Shown here piece after piece: positions 56,251-64,000 of a stretch of 64,000 bases of DNA. The stretch spans positions 2,373,501-2,437,500 of the forward strand of contig CM051030.1 of NCBI GenBank assembly GCA_027627225.1, given 5' to 3'. A program made the translations under genes and the position numbers. Source of the DNA: Congeria kusceri (lineage: Eukaryota > Mollusca > Bivalvia > Myida > Dreissenidae). Numbering within the stretch: the first letter of the stretch is position 1; every line of letters begins with the position of its first letter. A model generated the notes under the pieces. That model was not told the origin of the DNA. It searched no databases and saw only the letters and a program-made list of their open reading frames with translations.

Positions 56251-57037
56251 AATGTTTACAAAACATACACTGCATAACCCATTTGGAAGGGATCTAATAG
56301 AAATATCTTACGGAAGTTATTATATGCATTATATTAACACTTTTAAAGTAATGTATATCAAATAAACGGCGCCGACCGAGATTGCTGAGTAAATGGGTTC
56401 GGGTTTCATATGACAACTCAACAATGTTGCGAACACTTAATAGCTTCACACGGGATTCCCCATGTAAATGAAGCAGTAAATAATAAACTGCGTTGATACT
56501 TCCTTGTTACAGTTGGTTTTAGATGAGAACGGCGAACGGGTGACACAATGTGGTGGTACGAAATTTTAGGAGTTTTGTTACTAGTGAATTAGTTGGTGAA
56601 TTTTTTTTTTCTTAATTAGTGTATACAAAAATCTCTATAAATAATTAAAACAAACCAATTTTACTACAAGAGTAAAAATGAACTCAAACCTTCCGTTAAC
56701 GCATAGCATGTATGTATCAGTTTAGAATTACAACAATATTACAGTAATACTGTTACTCATTTAATATTATTTAGTAATACAGGTCTTAATACAGGTACAT
56801 CTATCTTCCAAGAAATGCATTTACATCTAACCCCACAGTTAAAAAGTTAGTCAGAAAAAGATTTGGTATATATGTATTTTTTCACAAATGTTTATAGTAT
56901 TCAAATTTCAGTGTCTGTCACAAGCGCGTTATTTGAAACAATTTAGGTTTCAAGATTTTACATAAAACACTTGAGGTACACACGTAACAAATGTATGTAT
57001 CTACTTGTATGAATATGTAAAGTCGTCCAGTCAAGTA

Positions 57038-59425
57038 ATGTTGTCGATGATCTTTTATATTAATTCTTTACTGTACACCTTATACTTCTTCCAAGTGAGT
57101 GAAGTTGTATCAATTTCAGCTGAAAATTACAGTATAAGTAATTGCACAACAAACTGGATTAATGCAACTTGTTCTATGGCTGAACCATGGCTAACTTACG
57201 AGAACACATTCTTTGAAGTGTCCGAATCCATTGCCGGACTACCTACGAACTCTGATGTTTGGATAGGCTACGTCTCGGTTAATGTTCCATATTTATTCAA
57301 AGGTAGTATTTGTCATGTTTTTTTGTTTTGAAATACAAGCACAATATTACATGTGCATTTTGAAACAGTTTATTTCGACTGCATATTTATTATATCAGTG
57401 AAATAGTATATGAGTTACGATGTGACAGTACGCAAATAACATTGCCATATTATAACAAGAGCACCGCCTACGATCAACAGTGGTCGTGAAAATGTAGAGG
57501 GAGCAACCACCTCTTATGTTGTAACTTTCAGCTTTTGTTCGTCATTTAACACTGAATAATTTTCCATTTATTTGCGTTTGATTTAACTGGTTCTGTTGTT
57601 GTCAATATATAAGGCACGATACATGACTATTCTTCTTTTTTATAATTTTTGTAATTTATGAACAGATATATCATACTAATACTTAATTATTCTTTCCACA
57701 AAAATGTAATTGTGTTGTCATAAATGTATGTTTAAATGGTACTGTAAATAAGATAATGTAGAGTATTACATTTATAAAACCATTCAGGAAAGTTCTTTTA
57801 AAAATATTAATTGACCGCTGAGTGAAAATATTACGTTCAGGTGTGCATTTTTACTAATTACTTTCTCGTCGCGATTCGTGGCGGGACAAAATCCTTCGCC
57901 ACGAAAGTTCGCGAATACGCAAACATTTTTGTCGCGAGAATTAGCGTAGATTAGTGATAAAATCGGCTCATCGCAAATCGCGAACTTTGCGGGTTTCGCG
58001 TGGCACGAACTGTAGCTGCTGAGATATAGACCGGACAAAAACTTTGCATTATTTACTAATTTCACCAATCATCAAAGATCCACAACTCCAAAAAATATCA
58101 TTTAAGCAGAACGTCCTAGGACTATCAATATCTCCTTTTAGTAATGAAGCTCCCCTTAAAGTTCATAGAATTCCAGCCAATATTTGCTGAGAAATAGCCC
58201 GAACAAGAAATTGGGACGGAAGGACGGACGGACGGAAAAATGGGCGGACAAAGCGGCGCATAAAAATGAAATTGGAAACACATTTTGCTGTATGATGCAG
58301 ACAGGCAAGCAAGAAGCTCCGTGAACGTTACATTTTCTATGACGTTACCCTTAACAGGTTGTACAAAAGTGCAGAGCAAAATAACCTACAACGTTACAAG
58401 TATCGGCTACTGCCAGGTGTTTGTAGTGATGACAGAACCTTTGGAGTACAGGCGCAGGATGGTATAGATATCTTAAACCCGTCAGTAAGTGTCTGCTTTG
58501 AACAAGTGGCACATTGGCATTGTTCAACTATTTGATTAAGTTATCACTACTTAACTGAACCTGTTAATGGTACTTTAATCGAACAGCAGCAATTACACAA
58601 TTTTCACAACATTATTACATATAGTTCCTTTAATATTATTGCAAAGTTTATCATCAAACATTTTATTGTTAATTATGTGACAACTGAATCTGGTTCATTC
58701 AAACAAGCTATAATCTCTTGTTTGATTCAGAGATTACATTATCGTTATACTATGTAATATGCCAATCTGCACAAATCCCAGTAAATTCGTCCACTGTTTG
58801 AAAATATACTTCATGCTATATTTTCCATACGTATATGATGTATGTTGTGTGCAACTATAGATATGTTAAAATCTGCAGGCGACAATGAACTGCAGATCTG
58901 TGGATGGAATACAATGCGAAGTGAACAGTAACAATACTTGTTCAGATAACCGTTTTAGCATCTTCACTCAAATCATGGGCGAGTACCATTTATTTCGTCT
59001 AAAAGAGAACAATCCGAATGAAATCGTTGAATTAATTTAAAGTATTGTACGATATTCATTGTATTTCACATGTTCCTACATCCCAAAGACGCTTTTGGAG
59101 GATAATTTCTTAATGTTGTTAAACTTAAGCCCAACTATTTGCAATATTGGTTTCAAAATTCATGGTAACTTACATAGTTAAAACTTGTGTATACAGAAGA
59201 AATGTATCTAATCAACATAATTAGTAACTTCATTGTCTTGTGATTAATTATGTTATTTATAACTGTAATGCATCTTTTCAGACCCAAACACCGGTTCAGT
59301 TATCAACCATAATGACACGGAACATACGGGTGATTGTCTACTATACTACCATCCAGGCTTTGAGTGGAAACCATGTAGGAAATCAGACCCTATTAAAGTA
59401 ATGTGTAGCAACAAAACATACACAG
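57038..59425 (+). CDS. Receptor-like gene: signal peptide, lectin-like, WSC-like domain
   Basis: Four exons by splice signal and phase: 57,038-57,302 (donor G|GTAGTA, phase 1), 58,358-58,484 (acceptor TTAACAG, donor GTAAGT), 58,879-58,978 (acceptor CTGCAG, donor GCGAGT) and 59,282-59,425 (acceptor TTTTCAG, donor GTATTT). ATG 57,038 opens a signal peptide (MLSMIFYINSLLYTLYFF), then a domain with NCT, NAT glycosylation sites and WIGYVSVNV, reminiscent of a C-type-lectin-like fold. Exons 2-3 look WSC-like: GCTKVQSK, GYCQV, C.SDDRTFGVQAQDG, NTCSDNRFSIFTQI; WSC domains bind carbohydrate. Exon 4 has GDCLLYYHPGFEWKPCRK and VMCSNKTY, lectin-like end. Exon 2 needs a +1 correction between GYCQV and CSDDR; without it the frame stops at 58,465, so the copy may be a pseudogene or carry a sequence error. 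More exons probably follow at 62.9 kb. No symbol. Confidence 0.55.
57780..58260. repeat. Repeat in intron 1 of the receptor-like gene
   Basis: CpG-rich TCGCGA/CGAATTCG-like words (57,865-58,005) followed by TATCTCCTTTTAGTAATGAA and a GGACGGACGGACGG tail, the usual end of the dispersed repeats in this window. Confidence 0.6.
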
Positions 59426-59579
59426 GTATTTAGATAAAGTTTTGTATTCAGGCACCCTTAAACATTATTTCTAGCAGTTTAATGAGAACTATTTAAATGT
59501 TAATAACTGGAGTTATCAACAAACTAATACACTTTTATTACTTATCTAATATATTAACTAGAACTGCCACTTTCAAGGC

Positions 59580-60385
59580 TCAAATAACACCCCCTCCCCG
59601 GCATTCCGCTCTGCCACAAGGATATTGTATAAGTAACTGCATGTGTCTATGTATAAAGTTTGAGGTCAATCCCTTCAGTAGGTTTTGAGAAACAGACAGA
59701 AAATTGACAAACTTAAGGAGAATAACGCCGTAAAAATGCAGCTAGAGTTACAATTCTTATGCACTGCACTCCACTGACAAACACCTATCCAAGTATGATG
59801 TTTGAGTTTAATCTCTTCAGTAGTTTTTGAGAATATGGCCGGACAAGGAAACCTTTACAAAGGACAATAACTCCGTAAATAATGCAGCTAGAATTATAAA
59901 TGTGTGCACTGCACTCCGCCTGCCAACTGTCTATCCGTGTTTAAAGTTGATATCTAAAAGGGTTTCAAAGTTATGCTCCGGACAAAAAAAATGGCCGTAC
60001 GAGGAAAATTGACGAATTTAAATAACTGTTCAAATAATGCAGCTACAATTATGATTCTTGAGCACTGCACTCCGCCTAACAAGCATTTATCCATGTATGA
60101 AACGTGCTTTCAATCCCTCCAGTAGTTATTGAGACAATGGCCGGACAAGGACAATTTACTAAGGGGAATAACTCCGTTATATAATGCAGCTAAAGTTATA
60201 ACTGTTGTGCACTGCACTCCACCGAACAATCATCTATCCATGTATGAAGTTTGAGGTCAACCCCTTGAGTAGTTTTTAAGAAAATGGCCATCTATCCATG
60301 TATCCTTGTATGAAGATCGAAACTGATAGCTAAAATGTTTTAAAGTTATGCTCCGGACACAAAACAACCCGCTATACATAATACG
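59580..60385 (+). repeat. About 148-bp tandem repeat, 5 copies
   Basis: Units share AATAACTCCGTAAATAATGC-like sequence, AGCTA.A.TTATAA, GCACTGCACTCC.CC, TATCCATGTATGAAGTTTGA and GAGAA.ATGGCCGGACAAGG. Anchors near 59,580, 59,725, 59,872, 60,025 and 60,170. Confidence 0.85.
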
Positions 60386-60517
60386 TACAGGCGGACAAGC
60401 AAACAAGATGATTCCAGTATACCCCTTACATCTGTGTTATTATTATTTTGAAACAATGGCACTCCGTAAGCTTAAACATTATTCTGAAATTATGCATTAT
60501 CTACGTTAAGCTTCGGT

Positions 60518-60808
<291 letters not shown>

Positions 60809-60809
60809 G

Positions 60810-61090
60810 GACTGATATTGTTACAAAATACGCCTGTCAAAGGAACTTTTTAGGAGTAAAGATTCAATGACTTAAGAAAAACAATAAAACACTAATAAAT
60901 TAGAGTCATGTTATTTGTGCATCTTAATTCCTTCATTCATATCCATGTCCTTTCTCTGTGAGATAATTTGAGGTATCAAAACTATATCATCTATAATCTT
61001 AAATCTAAAATGAAGAGAAAAAATGGTCAAGAAGGTTAATTACAACTTTTGTAGTTATGAGTTATGTTTCTTGCATGTTTCACTTCCTCA
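60810..61090. other. No gene seen
   Basis: AT-rich spacer, probably intronic to the receptor-like gene. Confidence 0.35.
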
Positions 61091-62375
61091 TCCCATGATG
61101 GCGATCAAATTCTGCTAACAAAATCGAAAATCCCTCTTTTCATGACAATATGATGCTCTGGACAAATATTTGAACTTCGACCTTTAAATGTGACCTTGAC
61201 CTTGGACCTAGGGACCTGGTGCTTGGACTTGACATACCACATCATGATGGTGATCATTTATGCCAAATTATTTAAAAATCCCTCTTTGGATGACAAAATT
61301 ATGCTCTGGCATCATATTGCATGACAATATGATGCTCTGGACAATTATTTGAACTTCGACCTTTAAATGTGACCTTGACCTTGGACCTAGGGACCTGGTG
61401 CTTGGACGTGACATACCACATCATGATGGTGATCATTTATGCCAAATTATTTGAAAATCCCTCTTTGGATGACAAAATTATGCTCTGGACAAATATTTGA
61501 CCTTGAATTATGACCTTGACATTGGTTCTTGGGATGTGGTTCTTGCGTGCGACATAACGCGTCATGATGCTTATCAATTATAAAATTCCTTTTATGGAGA
61601 CAAACGTTGTTTCCGTTTTGCCTTCGAGTGTGACCTTAACCTTGAACCTAGGGACGTGGTTCTTATGCATGACCAACTCATGATAGTTTTCATTGGTGCC
61701 AAATTATTAGAACATTCCTCTATGCATGAAAATATAAGTTTCTGAACATATATTTGAACTTTGACCTTTAAGTGTGACCTTGACCTTGTGCTTAATACAC
61801 TGTTTCATAATGCTTATCACCTCTGCAAAGTTGTTTTGGAAATCCTTACATGCTGGACGAAGATATGACCCGGACAAAGTCTTTAAATTCATTTCTTATA
61901 TTTGACCTTTGACCTTGACCGTTGATATAGTGACCTTGTGTTTGCGTGCGACACCCCGTCTCACAATTATTATCATTTCTGCCACGTTATTTGAAAATCC
62001 ATCCATGCTGGAGATATGCTCCGGACAAAGTCTTAAGGATTGATTCCTTATATTTGAACTTTGACCTGGAATTGTGAACTTCACCTTGGACCTAGGGACC
62101 AGTTTAATGCGCGTGACACGCCCTCTCACAATGCTTACTAGTAAAGTGCCAAGTTATTTAAAAATCTATCCATGCTGAACAAAGATATGCTCCAGATAAA
62201 TTTTTACGTATTTATTTCTTATATTTGACCTTGAAATGTGAACAAGAACTTAGACATAGGGACCTGGTTTTTGCGCGCGACACACCGACTCACCATGCTT
62301 ATCACTTCTTCCAAGTTATTTAAAAATCCATCAATGCTGGACAAAGTTATGCTCCGGACAAAGATTTTAACGCCG
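61091..62375 (+). repeat. TGACCTTGACCTTGGACCTAGGGACC tandem repeat
   Basis: About seven units of 170-180 bp with GACCTTTAAATGTGACCTTG, CACATCATGATGGTGATCAT, TGCTCTGGACAAATATTTGA and later TGCTCCGGACAAAG. Two units at 61,135-61,300 and 61,318-61,480 are almost identical (recent duplication). Perfect TGACCTTTGACCT at 61,903-61,915. Confidence 0.85.
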
Positions 62376-62667
62376 CCCTCCCGCCAGCCAGGGGCGTTTT
62401 CATAATACAAGAAGAATAAAACTACAGCAACAACAACAAAAACTGGTACAACACTATGATTCGAATGTAGAAAGGAGTAATAAGTTTAAATGGTGTGGCA
62501 AAATGTGTAATTTATATCGTGTATTCCTTCAAAATACATGTTATTCTAATTACTGCAATTTAATATTTGTAACAGTGACAATCGTTTAATTTCAGAACAG
62601 TTCAACAATCAGATGCTGTTATTTACCTTTTGCCATTTGGTTTGAAAACATTCAAATATTAACAATC

Positions 62668-62720
62668 AGCAGGAGAGAACTCGTATTAACAGCACAAGGT
62701 TCTGTTTAATTCAAAAGGCG
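62668..62720 (+). repeat. Solo fragment related to the 178-bp satellite end
   Basis: ATCAGCAGGAGAGAACTCGT then ATTAACAGCACAAGGTTC closely follows the last partial unit of the satellite at 40,505-40,540 (ATCAGCAAGAGAGAAGTCTT then ATTAACAGCACGCGGTTC), including the point where the array leaves its unit sequence. Confidence 0.75.
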
Positions 62721-62873
62721 TTTCACATTAATACACAACGCTGACGCTATAATTTAATTATGCTCAAACGGTGCCATTACCTAACGTAAAAAGTTACATA
62801 CTGCAACCCGTCCCTTCTTTTTGCACGATACATAAAACCGGTTAAGTGAGTGAATTGCGTATACTTGTTTTAG

Positions 62874-63480
62874 ATTCATCAGCAAGGCTACAATACATGA
62901 TACATCCGCATACAACCGGACTGAAGGTAACCTAATCTGCTTAAAGATGAACATATTGCCAGCGTTCGTCGACAGTATAAACAATACTGGCTTTGGCAAT
63001 GTGCAAACACAGTACTACTGGACGGGTATAGTCAGAGCAAGAACCTTGCTTAATAGAACAACGATTGGTATGTACCTTGTATGTTAAATTTAATACGATA
63101 TAATAATAAACGTGTCACATTTATTTTTATAGCTCAACAGTACAATTTTGAATTGCGAGTACTTTGTAAAAAAGTGTTTTATAAAGGAGAAAATAAGCTG
63201 TAAGTGATATCATGATATAAGCTCTGATGCAAGTTCCGACTATTTGTAAAAAAATAAGTATAACGGCACACATATGTTTTAACCAGTTTGTTTTTTAGCA
63301 GCGTAAAATATATAATTAATCAACATATACCATTTCACAATAATAATAAATATAATAATACGATTATTCACTGCTTGTGTTTAAGGTAGCACTGCATATT
63401 CAGACGTGCTATACGGATTCTTGGAAGGAATTACAGGGAAATTTAATCTTACAAAAAATGGCACCAAACAAGCTCTTTGC
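62874..63480 (+). CDS. Two lectin-like exons, probable continuation of the receptor-like gene
   Basis: Exon 62,874-63,067 (acceptor TTGTTTTAG, donor GTATGT) reads FISKATIHDTSAYNRTEGNL, ICLKMNILPAFVDSI and TQYYWTGIVRARTLL; exon 63,386 onward (acceptor TTTAAG) reads STAYSDVLYGFLEGITGKF and TKQALCVTIN, with a possible donor GTAACC at 63,481 or a stop at 63,505. Splicing is phase 1. The layout (hydrophobic start, W.G, late Cys) parallels exon 1 and exon 4 of the 57-kb gene, so I read it as a further lectin-like domain, perhaps of the same transcript. The first exon opens in phase 2 while the exon at 59,425 closes in phase 1, so an intervening exon or a frameshift is needed. Function unknown. Confidence 0.4.
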
Positions 63481-63714
63481 GTAACCATTAATATGTGTTA
63501 CATTTAATTTCCGCGGCTTAAAAGTTAGTTATTGTGTTTGATACAGATGTATTTTTTATGTTTGGGTCTTGTGCTACAAAAATATGTAAATCGGTTTTCG
63601 TGTGTTTTCTATTAATTGTTAACCAAATTTTTCGAAGAAAAATTCGGTTATTAGATTGGGTTATGTCGTTTGGCGGGCAAGCGGTGTGGCGGCGTCAACT
63701 TCTCATTTCTGCTC

Positions 63715-64000
63715 TATAACTCGAAAAAGAATTGAGATATTTTATTGAAACTTCGTACATAGATACCTTATATCGAGACCTCGCTTGGGATTGCATATAG
63801 GGTGGGTGGGGTGGAGGTAAAGGTCACCGTTGCTAAAAATGAAAAAACGGTTTCCGCTTAATAACTTGAGAATGCATCGAGATATTTTAATGAAACTTCA
63901 TACATAGATACCTTATATCGAGACCTCGCTTGGGATTTCATATAGGGTGGGTGGGGTGAAGGTCAAAGTCACCGTTGCTAAAGATAGAAAAACGGTTTCC
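63715..64000 (-). repeat. 144-bp tandem family, reversed, cut by window end
   Basis: ATACCTTATATCGAGACCTC, GCTTGGGATT.CATATAGGGT and AAAAACGGTTTCCGCTTAAT repeat the reverse of the 26.0-27.2 kb unit at about 145-bp spacing; two units are seen before the window ends. Confidence 0.9.

Overview
The window looks like a stretch of a bivalve mollusc nuclear genome. This is an inference: it is AT-rich, its genes are split by GT-AG introns, and it is packed with dispersed and tandem repeats of kinds I associate with clams and mussels (families built on TGACCTTGACCTTTGACC-like words, repeats ending in ACAAGAG next to GCGCTCGAC, a tRNA-headed SINE, small TIR elements). No prokaryotic operon, CRISPR array, rRNA or intact LTR/LINE reverse transcriptase was seen. 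Most long open frames lie in repeats and are not genes.

Genes that could be built by hand from splice signals and frame: (1) a two-exon COA3-like cytochrome c oxidase assembly factor on + (29,180-31,819) with a SINE in its intron; (2) a secreted coiled-coil/PAN-domain protein on - (37,397-35,997), intact except for one in-frame TGA inside the PAN domain; (3) a transmembrane and tyrosine-motif cytoplasmic tail of a receptor on + (43,127-44,524), carrying several disabling changes; (4) a second receptor-like gene on + starting with a signal peptide (57,038) and continuing through a WSC-like domain and lectin-like exons to about 59,425, with further lectin-like exons at 62,874-63,480. Items 3 and 4 may belong to one tandem family of membrane receptors, partly decayed.

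Layout. 0-28 kb: almost pure repeat landscape, with short TIR elements, tandem arrays, two insertions with perfect 8-bp target duplications (14,840-15,847; 20,175-21,330, the second carrying a TTAGGG array), and paired copies of several dispersed repeats. 25.0 kb has a promoter-like patch with a short unidentified open frame. 28-32 kb: COA3-like gene. 32.9-35 kb: repeat element with 165-bp core units, then a palindromic MITE. 36-37.4 kb: PAN gene. 38.4-40.5 kb: a 178-bp satellite, about 12 copies. 41.3-42 kb: one copy of a segmental duplication (partner at 52.0-52.95 kb). 43-44.5 kb: receptor tail. 45.1-49.8 kb: a mariner element (TIRs and TA duplication visible) with a PIF/Harbinger element nested in it; each retains decayed coding regions. 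50-54.8 kb: nested tandem-core repeats. 57-63.5 kb: WSC/lectin-like gene with repeats in its introns.

Nothing here forms an operon. The biologically coherent parts are the receptor-like exons and the two transposons, whose partner genes (transposase plus Myb-like DNA-binding protein for Harbinger) are recognisable but broken.
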